NCBI GenBank assembly: GCA_050084985.1
Contig: JBITNC010000002.1
Coordinates: 22,630,001 to 22,694,000, forward strand
Origin: Nageia nagi
Lineage: Eukaryota; Pinophyta
Length of the DNA stretch: 64,000 nucleotides
Direction of reading: 5' to 3'
Below, one piece after another: positions 1-10,828 of this stretch. The first letter of the stretch is position 1, and every line of letters starts with the position of its first letter. The notes below the pieces were generated by a model. The model did no database searches. It was not told where the DNA came from and saw nothing but the letters and a program-made list of their open reading frames with translations. Made by a program: the position numbers and the translations under genes.

Positions 1-1
1 T

Positions 2-1557
2 GTGAGAAATAGACATCAAGATCCCACTCCACCACCTAGACCACTTAGAACCAACTTAGCAGTGACATCACTTGTTGTTCCACCACATGGATCGTCAGCC
101 TCCAGTCCCTCTTACAGGCCGAATGAAAACCAGGAGGAAGGGGAGATTGGAGTGTCAGAAGATGAGCAAGAGCATAATACAGCCCAAAATGAGGAGATTC
201 CAGACGCACAAGAACAGGATGAATCCGTAGAGATATTGGCACAAGTTCATAAGATAGCAGCGTCGGAGCCATCTGCAGGAAAAGGTAGGGAGCTGGTATC
301 CGAGACGGTGCATAAGAGGATTAGACTCAAGAGAACTCCACAATCATGAGCTACAATCACCTCAAGGGAAAATGATGAGACTGATCAAGGAGAGGAGAGA
401 CCCTCAAAGAGAATGAAGAAGGATGTTGCTACTATTCAGGAGGCCGTTGTGGAAACTTATCAACCATCACCCACGGATGAGTGGGGTGTTAACATGGAGG
501 AGTGTCTTGATGTGTTCAATTTGGACGTCGGGGAGGAATTTGGAGCAAGGGAAAAGAATGACCAAGTAGGAGAAAGATTCACCCGTCCAGGAAAATCCTA
601 GACGTATGTACACCTGGCCAATAATGCCATACACATCAAGACCATTATAGTTGATAAGGAGAATTTGCAACGCTTAGAAGATCTTAGACAAATTAACCAG
701 ATCATTAACATGGGGCCGATTGGTTTGGCTGGTCGAAAGTATGCAATCATCTCCAATGCTGAGGCCATCACCAAAGATGGTATGATGAAAGAAAAGGAGA
801 TTAAGAGCCTCAGGAAGGAGTTAGCTGCACAGAAGAAGCTAACAAGAGAGTTGGAAATGGCTAAGGTACCCACAGAAGAGTTCCAGAAGATCAAGCCACT
901 CAAGGAGGGTATGATTGCAGTGAAACAAAAGCATATAGATGAGGTCTTGGTAGCAATTCAACAGTTCATTGGAACACTAGAAAGGGTAGCACTAGAAGAG
1001 CAAAGCTCAAGGATATCATTGTGGAGAGAACCGGCTTCCTCAGGATCTTAAATTCTAGACAGCCCATGATCATGCAGTTTGAGACAACACGGAATCGGGA
1101 ACTAGAGGATGTGAAATTCTGTGAAGAATATTGGTTTTATCTAGGCTTGGTTAATCAAATAACCACTCGGTTCCAAGAGGTGCAGAAGGATGTTTGAAAG
1201 CTCAATGACAAGGCAAAGACTTGTCTTGAGCAAATGGAGTTCCAAGTGAAGTTCCTTAATGATGATGCAGGTATCTGAGACAAAGACCTGGTGGTGGCAA
1301 AAGTGAGGCACTTCCTCCACAGTCTGATTATGATTGAAGATATTAATACCTTTCAGACTAGTAGTCACTTGGAGCATTTGCTCAAAGCTCATGCATGGGA
1401 GAGAGATATGATGAGGATCGTGGATAAGGTGGATCACTACATGGTCACGAACTAGCCAAAGCTATCGTAGATGCTACATGGATTGGAGCTCACAGCCAAG
1501 TTCTTGGACAATGACTTTGAAGGGCGTGTAGAGGCGTTGGGCCCACCAACTTCCTAG
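2..1557 (+). pseudogene. Decayed coding region of unknown family, Glu/Lys-rich
   Basis: I do not recognise this protein. One reading frame runs from base 2 to about 1003, broken only by a TGA at 347-349 and a TAG at 599-601. A frameshift near 1003 then leads into a frame that continues, with a few more stops, to a TAG at 1555-1557. The first 115 codons are Pro/Ser- and then Glu-rich and look disordered. The part from 665 is rich in Lys, Glu and Leu (for example EKEIKSLRKELAAQKK) and looks like a coiled coil. No zinc knuckle, protease or polymerase motif is visible. LTR-like sequence follows directly, so it may be the internal part of a retroelement. It could also be a broken host gene cut by the window edge. 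Confidence 0.4.
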
Positions 1558-1634
1558 TCACAATTTTTGCTATCTTTTGTTTAATAGATTTCATAATTAT
1601 TTTTAAACATTTTCATTTATTTGTTAATAAATTC

Positions 1635-1675
1635 CCAAGTTTGTGATGGAAGAGGATTTTCTCCCACAAACTTGG
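1635..1675. repeat. Perfect 11-bp inverted repeat (hairpin)
   Basis: CCAAGTTTGTG at 1635-1645 is matched by its exact reverse complement CACAAACTTGG at 1665-1675, leaving a 19-base loop. It lies about 80 bases after the end of the decayed reading frame and just before an LTR-like stretch. It could be a transcript hairpin or simply part of a retroelement 3' region. Confidence 0.55.
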
Positions 1676-1689
1676 AAGACATCTTGTAA

Positions 1690-2540
1690 CACCATGTGGC
1701 ATATTTTTATTGGACCATGTTTTATTTTCTCATAAATTGCAAATTAGCGTTAGGGCAACACTTAGGGTTCTTCCAAAACTATATATAGCCCATTTGGGCT
1801 CATTTGAAAGGGGATTAGACATTTGTGCAAATTGGGACACTTATACAAAATTTTCAAACTTGCAAGTTTCCCTTTTTGCAAATTGTGATATAAATTTCAA
1901 GTAATTGAAGTGAGCATGTTCTTATTTGAGACTATGGATGTCATTCTATGGTATTTCTCCATGCTATCTTAAGTGTTTGGATCATTTTGTAAATCTTCTA
2001 AAAGGTGGACAAAAGAGTGCTTGCAGATCTTTTGAAACATTTTAAGTGGTGTGTGTGGTTGTAACATTCTATAGTCTGCACATTGGATTAGTGTCTTCCG
2101 AGAGAACTCGCATATGTCGTTTAACCTAGGAACTTCATTCCATGTTTGAGTCTTACCCCATCCTATCTTACCTTTCCACCGCTTTAGCTTCAAGCTCCCC
2201 TTGTTGAGGTATTCGTGTTGTTGCCTCACAAGTCAGATCGGGAATGCGTGGAACCTAGATCAAACCCGTGCGAGTCCAGTCTCTGAAATTCACACTAGTT
2301 GGTAAGAACATTGCCCTAGAGCCCGATTCACATATCACCATCTCTTCACAAACCTTTTCTTTATTTTTCTATTTTTTGCATGGCTTTCGCAACAGACCTT
2401 TTATTTTTATTTTCTTCTGAGAAACAATCTTACTTGGATTAAGGACTCTTCCAGTCCTTGATTAACAAAATTCTATTTTGAGTTGGTAATAGCTTAAAAC
2501 ATCTCTACCAAACCACCTGAGTGAGTCCATGCACCCTTCA
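1690..2540 (+). other. LTR-like non-coding stretch, no gene seen
   Basis: This stretch has no open frame of note. It holds a TATA-like CTATATATAGCC at about 1781 followed by T-rich DNA, as in a plant LTR promoter, and sits downstream of the decayed frame at 2-1557. No second copy lies in the window, so LTR identity is inferred only. Confidence 0.25.
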
Positions 2541-2769
2541 CTTTCTAACCTTTGAGGTAAACAGTCCTCATAGCGGGTAGGGACAATGTCCTACCACTCA
2601 GGTGTTGGAGTCTTTCCACTAAGTCTTGCGATACCACTTGCTTACTTGCAGGGGTAGGAAAGAAAAAGCCCCCAACAGATGGCATTTGAGCTAATAGACA
2701 ATTCAACTTTTGTAGTATGAAGAAAATGGCCAGCAAGCTCTTGGTGCAAGGGCTACCATAAATTGAATA

Positions 2770-4611
2770 GAAGCATAAGGTTTGCAAAAGTTGTGCTTTG
2801 GACAAGCATGCTAGAGACAAGCTCCCTAAAGAGGCTTGACAAGCCTCTAAAGTTCTTGAACTCATGCATGCTGGTTTATGTGGTTCCATAAACATACCAA
2901 GCATTGGTGAGTCTCCTTATTTCATAAGATTCATTGATGATTTCCCTAAAAGATGTTGGACATTTTCTAAAGGCAAAGGAAGAAGTATTTGGCATCTCCA
3001 AAAGATGGGGACCCATAGTGGAAAAAGAGAGTCAAGGTACATTGAAGACTCTCAAGAATGACCACGATGGGGTGTTTTGCTCCAAAGAGTTCAAGAAACT
3101 TTGTGAAGATAGTGGCATTAAAAGGAAGCTAATAGCATACTACACACACCAACAAAATAGGATTGTAGATAGGATGTACTGCACTCTCATAAACATAGCT
3201 AAGAGAATGGTTCATAATAAACATTTGTTCTATGAATCCTAGGCTTAGGCAATGGATGTTCCTACTCACATTCAAAATGTGAGTCCAACAAGTGCATATG
3301 GTGTCAAGGTTCCTAAAAAGTTGTAATATGGGAGAATATCCAAGGTTGGGCACTTGTGGGTTTTAGGGTGCCTTGCATACATATATGTTGAGGACTATAA
3401 AAGGAAGACCACCAGAGAAAATAGTAATCTACATGTCTTAATTACATATTCTAAGGTGAGTAGAGCAGATTCATTAACACAAAAATCATTGAATCAAGAG
3501 ATGTGATTTTTGATGTAGGAATATATAAATTGGCCAGGTTGTAGGAAATTAAGAATTGTATGAGTGATGGCAACTCAAGGAAAGCTTTGGATCAAGCAAC
3601 TACAACTCCAGCTCCATCCTATCCAAGAGTTCATCTTGTGGCACTTCTCCATCGAATGGATGTGATGATGACACCACTGATGATGCTCCTATTAACAAGT
3701 TGGAAGCTGCAACCAAAGGTAAGAAAGTGTTAAAAATCATCCCCTTGCTCTAATCCTAGAATCCAATTTCGATAAAAGACTCACAAGAAGTCAAGCAAAA
3801 TAATTGGATGATGTCTTGAACAGAATTGAAATAATGAACTTGAATGGGGGTGATGCGAACAAGGTGGAAAGTGATGCTGCCCATTTTACAATGGTTTTCA
3901 TGGAGCATTCTACTTTTGATGAAGCAATAAAAAAGAAATTTGGGGAAATTCCGTGAAAGAGGAGATCACCTCTATTGAGAAGAACCAAACATGGGAACTT
4001 CGCAAATTGCCTAAGGGCAAGAAAGTGGTTGATACTAAATAGGTGTACATAAAAACAATTAAAGTATGGACAGTAGGGGTTTTTGCAAAAAGATATGAAA
4101 TTTATTGTAAGAACTATGCACCAATGGTAATGTTGGAGATCATTCACATGATTCTAGCTATTCAACAAATAGAGGGTGAAAAATTCAACAAACAGATGTA
4201 AAATCTGCCCTCTTGGATTGGGACATAAAAAAGTCTTTGTGGAGTAGTGCAAGGGATTTATGGTGAAAGGGAAGGAGAATCTAGTTTCTTTATTGAACAA
4301 GGCCTTGTATGGCCTCAATCAAGATCCAAGAGCTTGATATGAGCAAATTGATAGTTGGTTTGTGAGGCAAGACTTTAATAGGTGTAAGAGTGAGCCAACA
4401 CTCTACATTAAAAGAAAGGTCCAATGTATCTTATTTGTATGCTTGTACATAGATGACTTGATGTACATCCATTCTTCCTTCTCAATGAAATCCAACTTCA
4501 AGGCGCCTATATTGAAGGAATTTGAAATGAAAGACCTTCAACTTGTGAAGTATTTCTTGGGCATGGAACGACACCAAGATGGTAGTGAAATCTATAATGT
4601 CCCAAAATATT
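2770..4611 (+). pseudogene. Ty1/copia pol remnant: integrase and reverse transcriptase (first part)
   Basis: This is the integrase-RT part of a Ty1/copia polyprotein, broken by many stops and shifts. An integrase zinc-binding piece (KSCALDKHARDKLPKE) lies near 2775, the integrase core (FIRFIDDFPKR, then GIKRKLIAYYTHQQNRIVDRM cut short by decay) near 2920-3240, and RT begins near 3950 (SIEKNQTWELRKLPKGKKVV). The RT motif CLYIDDLMYI near 4440 corresponds to the family's YVDDL, and LVKYFLGME follows near 4550. The frame stops in the sequence KYF at about 4611, where foreign DNA is inserted, and resumes at 5822. No LTR of this element can be placed. It is an old, dead copy. Confidence 0.85.
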
Positions 4612-4616
4612 TCCAT

Positions 4617-5815
4617 CCTTGTAAACATTTCAAATATATGTTTTGTTGTGTTTTTGGGCCGCTAATGGGTGGGTTAGTGTGTTTTGAGAAGTTTTATTGT
4701 TAGTATAAGTGTTTAGGGAGTTGATTATGTATTTAGAATAGTTTTGGAACAAGAAAAACGGTATTAAATAATGTCATTGACTTGGTACACGTTTTTAGCT
4801 TGATGCTTGGGATGATAAGGCAGTAGTAAATGTCTCTAGTATTTGTAACTGCCATTTTGGCAAAAGTAATTGTTATGAGGTCAAAGTATAAGGTACTATT
4901 TAATGCTTTTGTAATTGCCATAGGAGAGGATTTGTAACTGTTATGAGGTAGACTTTTGTAACTGGCAAGAGGCTTAAATTAAGATTTCCAAGACTATTTA
5001 CGAGGAAGAGTTGGTCATTTGAAAGGGTTGAATTTGGAGAATTTGGAATTTGGAAGAGCTTTGCTTTTTTGGACTCTTGCATTATGCTGGAGTTTCTTAG
5101 GGTTCCCATTGGAGATCAATTCAATGGAGGCTTGAAGAATCAAATCCTAGAGCTATCTACCCAATTGGATCTGACCAATCCACATCAAGGTTGGCGATTT
5201 GGTCTTCATTTGAGGAGCATCATTGAAGCTGAAGTGTAGATTTGCCTATTGGAGGGCAAGTTACAAGTTTATGAGTAGAGATCCATCCTTTGGAGGCGAT
5301 TGGAGTAAGATATCAGCCTTGAGAGGACTGTATTGTAGGTTATAAGGGCCACAACTATCAAGGGAGCCATGTTCATGCTTAGCTTTGGTGAAGACAATCC
5401 AGTATTGGCACAATTTTGAGCATATCAGCCTTTGTTCAGCCGGATAGAGGCCTGAGGGTGTAATTTGCTGAGATAATCGACTGAGGACAACTTTGAAAAA
5501 TCTGTCCAGCAGTCATCTAGCTTGGAGACAATAATACAGTTGTTTGTCTAGTTCTTGTGGGGTTTGTTTTGAGTTTTGAAGGTGTTACAACTGTTTGAAC
5601 AGCTCATCGAGGTGTGTTTAGTGATTTGTAGTTGTCTTGCTTACATACAATTGTAATGCATTGTCTTTGTTACCTATAATCTATTGTAGTTGCAAGCTTT
5701 CTTTATTGAAAAGACAAAAATATAAAGAAATCAGATTTTGCCCTATGGAATTAGTATTGTTTTGTGCGCATTTGTATTTGCTGTGTTTCAAAATCTTAAC
5801 TAGTAATCAAAATTT
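4617..5815 (+). mobile_element. Insertion in the copia RT gene, LTR or solo-LTR-like
   Basis: About 1.2 kb of non-coding DNA separates the two halves of the copia RT/RNase H frame. Its middle (about 5000-5240) is similar, on the opposite strand, to about 11330-11520 and 14400-14640 inside the LTRs of the element at 10829-15675. This suggests a solo LTR or LTR fragment of a related family in plus orientation. Imperfect AAAATATTTCCA near 4603 and AAAATTTACCA near 5808 flank it and may be what remains of a target duplication. The ends cannot be fixed to the base. Confidence 0.5.
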
Positions 5816-5821
5816 ACCAAG

Positions 5822-6574
5822 GATATGTTTAAGAAGCTTCACATGAAAAATTACAAGGGTGTGCCAACATGCATGACACATGGAGTTGTTCTCTCCAAGG
5901 ATGATGACACTCATCATGTTAATGCCACATCTTTTAGGAGCATACTTGGGAGCTTTGTGTTCTTGACAAATACTAGATCAAATATTTTCTTATGTTATGG
6001 CCTTGTTGAGTATGTTTATGGCTAATCCTTCAAATATCCATTATCGAGTAGAAAAGAGGATCTCAAGGTATGTTGGAGTTACTTTGGAGATGGTGATCAA
6101 GTACTCACATGTCTATGATTTTATGCTGGTTGGATAGACTAATTTGAATTGGGTGGCAATTTGGTGACTACAAGTCTACATATAGCAACTACTTTTTTTT
6201 GGCATGGGGCCCATCACTTAGAGCTCTTAAAAACAACTATTGTAGCTCTTATCATTCATAAAAATGGAGTATGTTATTGCTAGGGGGTGGTAACATAAGA
6301 TTTATGGTTGAGAAAGATGCTATTTGACATGGAAGAGGAGCAATTGGATGCTATTACATTCCATGTTGACAATCACAGTGCAATTTAGATTGAGCATAAT
6401 CCAATTCATCATGGGGATGTCAATTTGGCACATAGAGCTTTGGTTCCACTTCGTTAGGGATTTGGGTCAAAGTGGAGATGTCAATTTAGAGTTTTAATCT
6501 ACCTTTGATCAACTTGAGGATATGCTCACAAAGTGAAATGTAAATCTCAACAAGCTAAGTTATTCAGGAGATCA
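5822..6574 (+). pseudogene. Ty1/copia pol remnant, C-terminal RT/RNase H part
   Basis: This continues the copia pol remnant that stops at 4611. DMFKKLHMKNYKGVPTCM and then SFRSILGSFVFLTNTRSNI (from about 5822) match the conserved region after RT in copia elements. Further pieces resemble copia RNase H (HVDNHSAI near 6370) and the usual C-terminal stretch (FDQLEDMLTK near 6508). Stops and shifts are frequent. It ends at about 6574, where the gag-protease element is inserted; a little copia or flanking DNA resumes at 9975. Confidence 0.75.
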
Positions 6575-6579
6575 TCAAA

Positions 6580-7248
6580 GACAAATATAACTTAACTTAA
6601 TTCTTAAACATCAATTTTTACCGCTCAAAAAGGACCACTAGCGGTCTATTTTTTGCAAAATTAAGTACTCAAATTTGGTTTGCGAATTCTGACCACTGAA
6701 ACAAAATTGTTACTAGCATAAAATTAACAAAAAATTGTGCACACACATGAACACGGATGCTTATAGTGGTTCTCTTCAACGTGAGAGTACATCCAATCTA
6801 AAAGAGCTTTGATTTATGGATTTGGCCAAAAGAAACACTACAATTATAGTCAATGGCTCAAGAAGATTTTGGTCTAGTTCTTCAATGGCTTCTCCTCAAT
6901 TCTTCCTTTAAGATCTCAAGAAGTTCTACCGTATCCAAATCTCCCAATTTCCATTTTGTTTTCTTCAATGATCAAGGATGAAGTCCCTAGGAAGTTTTGT
7001 TAAAGGAAATCTGATGCCTATTGATTTGCACCTGATTGTTCAGCATCCCAGGTAACTCCAAAATGCTCTGAACTGCTTCATCTTCCATTTTCTCGTGTCA
7101 AAAATGGACTATTAGCAATCTATTTGTAATAAAAATAGGCCGCTAGCAGTTCTCTTCTTGCTGAATTATGACACCTAATTTGGATGCCAACCTTGCTTTT
7201 GTGCATACATTAGAAAAATTAATATATTAATTTGATTTTTGGATCACA
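6580..7248 (-). repeat. 3' LTR of the gag-protease element
   Basis: This is a direct repeat of 9126-9974 but lacks about 160 bp present in that copy (roughly 9440-9600). In element orientation it begins TGTGATCC next to a purine-rich PPT. It carries the same ATTGTTACTAGCATAAAATT block as the other LTR. Confidence 0.8.
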
Positions 7249-7684
7249 CCTTCCCAATGCAAAGGCATTTGGTCTCCAAATTCTTAGAGATAATAAGGAT
7301 AAGGAACAATAGTTACCCGTGAAGATCCATACCATATTTCTCCCCATAGATGATAAGCTACAATAGTCCATGGACTCCATGACATAGCCCCTCCAACAGG
7401 AATGACTGATAATTGAGATCCTACAATAGGTTCAAATGATGAGTGAGATCCCATGGAACCTTACACTCCCCATCTAGTTCCCTTCTTCTTGTGATGTCTT
7501 AGTTTCTTCAGTGTTGACATTGTTGCTGTAGTTTGATTACATTGGTCTCTTCCTTGATGTTTTATTGCCACAAGTGTGAGCTTTCTAGAAGCATTTATCA
7601 CGGACTTATCTCCCATTTTCACAAAAGGAGCTTTTCCTTGCTTTGATGAGACTTCACAACAAAGTGCTTACCATATTTCACAAG
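7249..7684 (-). pseudogene. Remnant after protease, no polymerase
   Basis: After a TAG at the end of the protease frame, the same minus-strand frame reads on for about 20 codons (LVKYGKHFVVKSHQSKEK) and then decays. The piece resembles linker sequence after gypsy protease. RT is absent, so the deletion of the polymerase part lies inside or next to this stretch. Confidence 0.4.
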
Positions 7685-8137
7685 CTAATATTTATTTTCT
7701 CTTCTATGATAAATAGCATCTCTATCAAATAAATATGGACTTCCCAACACTATTCCGAAAACATCAAGAGGCACAACATCTAATACAACCTCATCAATGT
7801 AATCAATATTGATAACAAACTTCAACATACATTGGTGTATGACTTGCATTTTGATTTTGTTGCTCACCCACCCAAGTGGATATGGTTTTGGATGAGGATG
7901 AATCTCCAACCCCAAATTTTTTACCAAGTTCTCGAAAATCATATTCACTTGTGAACCAGGATCAAAAAGAGCATCAATCTTGGTCTTCTTTGGTTGAACC
8001 TTGACGTAGAAAAGATAAGCCTTCTTCTCTTCATTCTTTGAACATGAGCCTCTCATAGCAATATAATTAATCCTTTCATCAACATCTAAACAATCCTCCA
8101 CAACTTCACAATCTTCTAGGTTACTTTCACTAAACAT
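7685..8137 (-). CDS. Retroviral-type aspartic protease of the gag-protease element
   Basis: This frame of about 150 codons holds a gypsy-type protease that would cut the element's own polyprotein. The catalytic region reads IDALFDPGSQVNMI, with DPGS where active families have D-S/T-G-A/S, so the central residue is changed. Downstream, VPLDVFGIVLGSPYLFDRDA matches the second conserved block (I-L-G-x-P-W/Y-L) of plant gypsy proteases. It lies directly after gag in the minus direction and probably formed one polyprotein with it. It ends at a TAG after RRENKY. Confidence 0.75.
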   Translation of the reverse strand: MFSESNLEDCEVVEDCLDVDERINYIAMRGSCSKNEEKKAYLFYVKVQPKKTKIDALFDPGSQVNMIFENLVKNLGLEIHPHPKPYPLGWVSNKIKMQVIHQCMLKFVINIDYIDEVVLDVVPLDVFGIVLGSPYLFDRDAIYHRRENKY

Positions 8138-8147
8138 TTGTGTTTAG

Positions 8148-9051
8148 TCATGCATTCTTCTTTTCATCATCCTTCTTTTTCTTATAAGGAAACAATTCTG
8201 GATGGAGTTCCCAACATTTTTCATCATCATGACCATCTTTATCAGAATGACTACAATGAAGTTTCTTACCATAACCTTTCTTCTTTGATGTGGCATTGAC
8301 TTTCCCAACTCCTTGTGGCTTGTTGTTGGAATCTTTTTCCTCCTTTTTGGAATTTCCACGAGCCTCCAAGTATTGAGCTTGAAAAATAACTAGGATTAAA
8401 AAGAAAAATAGTATGATGAAGATAACTATGCAAACCTCCAATGTACTTCAACAAAGTCTCTTGGCTTTTCAAGGAAACACCAATTAGTGCAACGCTCTTT
8501 TTGAATTCAGTTTTCTACTATTGGACATGATGGTCAAGAGGATAAAATTGATTTTGTAGAAGTTCATTGAAACTACTCCAACTTGAAACACTAAATTCAT
8601 CACCATTCTTGATAACATCACAATATGCTTCCCACCAAACCAAAGCATGTCCTTCCAATTTGAGAGTGGCTACCTGAATCTTATCATTATTATCCTCAAT
8701 CTTTTGCACTTTAAAAACTACTTCCATTTTCTTTAACCATCGATTCAACTTTTCAACATTAATTTTACCTCCAAAAGATTTAAGATCAAATTTTACCTCT
8801 AGTTTCAAAGGCAACTTTGGTGCTTGTTGTGAACTCTCTCCTCAATCTAGTTCCTTTCTCGCATTGATGGTCATTAACTTTGCAAATTCCTTGATTAAGT
8901 CTTCGAACACCACTTCTATGTCTTCAATCTTCCTCTTCAACTCATCATTCTCCATGGCCATTTCTCTTTTCTTTCTCAACCAAATTCTAGAGCCAATCTT
9001 AGTGTCTGCCTTTACCAAATTGCATTCACTCCTTGACCTAGTTATAGGCAT
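8148..9051 (-). pseudogene. gag of the gag-protease element (capsid and zinc knuckle), broken
   Basis: This gag is in three minus-strand pieces. The first (9051-8842) starts with MPITRSRSECNL and has a Glu/Lys-rich coiled-coil-like stretch. The second (8814-8518) is the capsid domain, with KLNRWLKKMEVVFKVQ and LEGHALVWWEAY, the latter typical of Retrotrans_gag. The third (8441-8148) is a basic region with a damaged zinc knuckle, HCSHSDKDGHDDEKCWELHP, in which the first Cys pair is not standard. Frameshifts and stops separate the pieces. The first ATG lies 64 bases after the PBS, as expected for gag. Confidence 0.75.
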
Positions 9052-9114
9052 AAAAAAACAACCACAACCTTATTTTGCAACGAATTAGTAATTGCCCCAA
9101 CAAAATCATAACTA

Positions 9115-9125
9115 CTCTGATACCA
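9115..9125 (-). other. tRNA-iMet primer-binding site of the gag-protease element
   Basis: The minus strand reads TGGTATCAGAG immediately inside the 5' LTR. This matches the 3' end of plant initiator methionine tRNA, the usual primer for plant LTR elements, and fixes the element's orientation. Confidence 0.8.
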
Positions 9126-9974
9126 CAAATACAAATATAACTGAATTTAATTCTTAAATTTCATCAATTTTTACTATCAAAAAATGACAGTTGGCAGCCT
9201 AAAATGCCCAGAAAAGGATTGCTAGCAGTTTATTTTCTACAAAATTAAGTGCTCAAATTTGGTTTGCAAATTTTGACTACTGAAACAAAATTGTTACTAG
9301 CATAAAATTAACAAAAAATTGCACACACGCATGAACACAAATGTTTATACTGGTTCCCCTCAATGTAAGAGTACATCCAATCTAAAAGAGCATTGATTTA
9401 TGGATTTGACCAAAAGAAACATTACAATTACAATCAATATAAGGGAACATTGTCTCCCACAATCACAAAGTCTCCTTATTGAACGCTGGAACAAATCTTA
9501 AATACCTCCACTCTACTCTTAAAGATGCTTCTCAAGTTCAAACTTGACTCAAGAAGTTTTGATTTGGCTTCTCAAACCTCCCTCTAAGTGGTTCAAGAAG
9601 ATTCTAGTTTGGTTCTTCAATGGCTTCTCCTGAATCCTCCCTCTAAGAGCTCAAGAAGTTCTACCATCTCCAAATTTCCCAATTTCCATTCTATTTGCTT
9701 CAATGATTAAGAATGAAGTCCCTAGGAAGTTTGCTGAAGGAAATCCGATGCCTCTTGATTTGTACCTAACTCTTCAACTTCCCAAGTAACTCCAAAATGC
9801 TCTGAACCACTTCATCTTCCATTTTCCTGCATTAGGAATGGACCATTGGCAGTCTTTTTGTGATAAAAATGGGTGGTTGGCAGTTCTCTTCTTGCTGAAT
9901 TATGACACTATGCCAGCCTTGTATTTGTGCATACATTAGGGAAATTAATATATTAATCCGATTTTTGGATCACA
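9126..9974 (-). repeat. 5' LTR of the gag-protease element
   Basis: This is the longer of the two LTRs (849 bp) and aligns over its length with 6580-7248 apart from the 160-bp gap there. The two are clearly diverged, so the insertion is old. In element orientation it ends next to the PBS. Confidence 0.8.
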
Positions 9975-10464
9975 AAGGGCATCTAGATGAAACAATTCCT
10001 AATACTATCTGAGAGTAATATTGTTATGAACCTAGGAAATCTTAAACGAAATAGCAACATAAAAAACTATAAAACTTTGCTTAAACAAAAACTAACAACA
10101 TAGCTTGGAGTTAAACAGAGCATAGCATTAAGAAGATAGCTTTATTGGAAATAAGATATCTTTACTAAGATAGCAACAAGAATCATAGACTACTTCGAGG
10201 GGAATTCCTCCTTACAACTTCAAAGGAAAATATTTTCTCACCGATAGCATCTCCTCCCCTCCTACACATATTTATAACAACATTACCCTAACTCTAGCTC
10301 AAAATAATCCAATGGCTTATAAAGATTAACAATTCAAAATATTTGAGCATTACAAAATGATGGTTCACCTTACATAACAAATATGGTGGTTCACATTACA
10401 AGTTAATATATCAAATACCTATACTACTAATAATAATTAAATGTTAGGATGTGGGGTATTAACA
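9975..10464 (-). repeat. 3' LTR of a Ty3/gypsy chromovirus, with short flank
   Basis: In minus orientation it starts TGTTAATACCCCAC just after a purine tract (CTAGGAGGGGTAGCA, 10465-10479 when read on minus). A TATA-like TATAAATATG lies near 10270. The lower edge is uncertain because the first tens of bases after 9974 may belong to the copia element that hosted the neighbouring insertion. A diverged relative of this LTR is at about 57800-58061 and 58539-58600 on plus. Confidence 0.6.
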
Positions 10465-10479
10465 TGCTACCCCTCCTAG

Positions 10480-10828
10480 AAAAAGTTTTGTCCTCAAAGC
10501 TGAAACTAGGGAAACTATTGTTGGAGTTAATGAAGTACTTCCCAAGTAGCATCTTTAGGTAGCAATCCTTGCCACTGAATAAAAACTTCTGTAGTGGTGT
10601 GGTTACAAAGCAAATAGGTGCATCGTTTTAGGACTGCTTCATGTTCTACCACTATGGATCCATCTTTGTGAATTCTGGTAAATGTGTTTGCACCTTCACC
10701 TATGAACCAATGGTCTTCTTGAGGCATGACGCATGAAACATAGGGGGGATTTTGATGACTTCGGTAACTCCAACTTGTACGCTATTGGTCTAATGCTTTG
10801 AAAAATATTATAAGGGCCATAAAATTTT
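10480..10828 (-). pseudogene. Gypsy chromovirus pol C-terminus with chromodomain
   Basis: On minus this reads from the end of integrase (RYLKFYGPY near 10830, then AYKLELPKSS) into a chromodomain (FIQWQGLLPKDATWEVLH, 10590-10535). Chromodomains guide these elements to chromatin. A longer open piece (10727-10527) holds the chromodomain; the part before it is frameshifted. The matching integrase part lies at 15676-16130, because the element at 10829-15675 was inserted between them. Confidence 0.75.

Larger units (their letters stand above)
6580..9974 (-). mobile_element. Non-autonomous Ty3/gypsy element with gag and protease only
   Basis: Direct repeats at 6580-7248 and 9126-9974 are its LTRs. 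On the minus strand the order is 5' LTR, PBS, gag, protease, a short remnant, PPT-like TTGGGAAGG, 3' LTR starting TGTGATCC. CAAAG occurs at 6575-6579 and again at 9973-9977, a candidate 5-bp target duplication, although the second copy overlaps the LTR end by two bases. No RT, RNase H or integrase motif exists in the 1.9-kb interior, so it would have needed enzymes from a relative. The gag and protease frames carry breaks. Confidence 0.8.

Noticed and set aside
2545-2904. 119-codon minus frame
   Set aside because: It is antisense to the copia integrase remnant, whose plus-strand motifs are clear.
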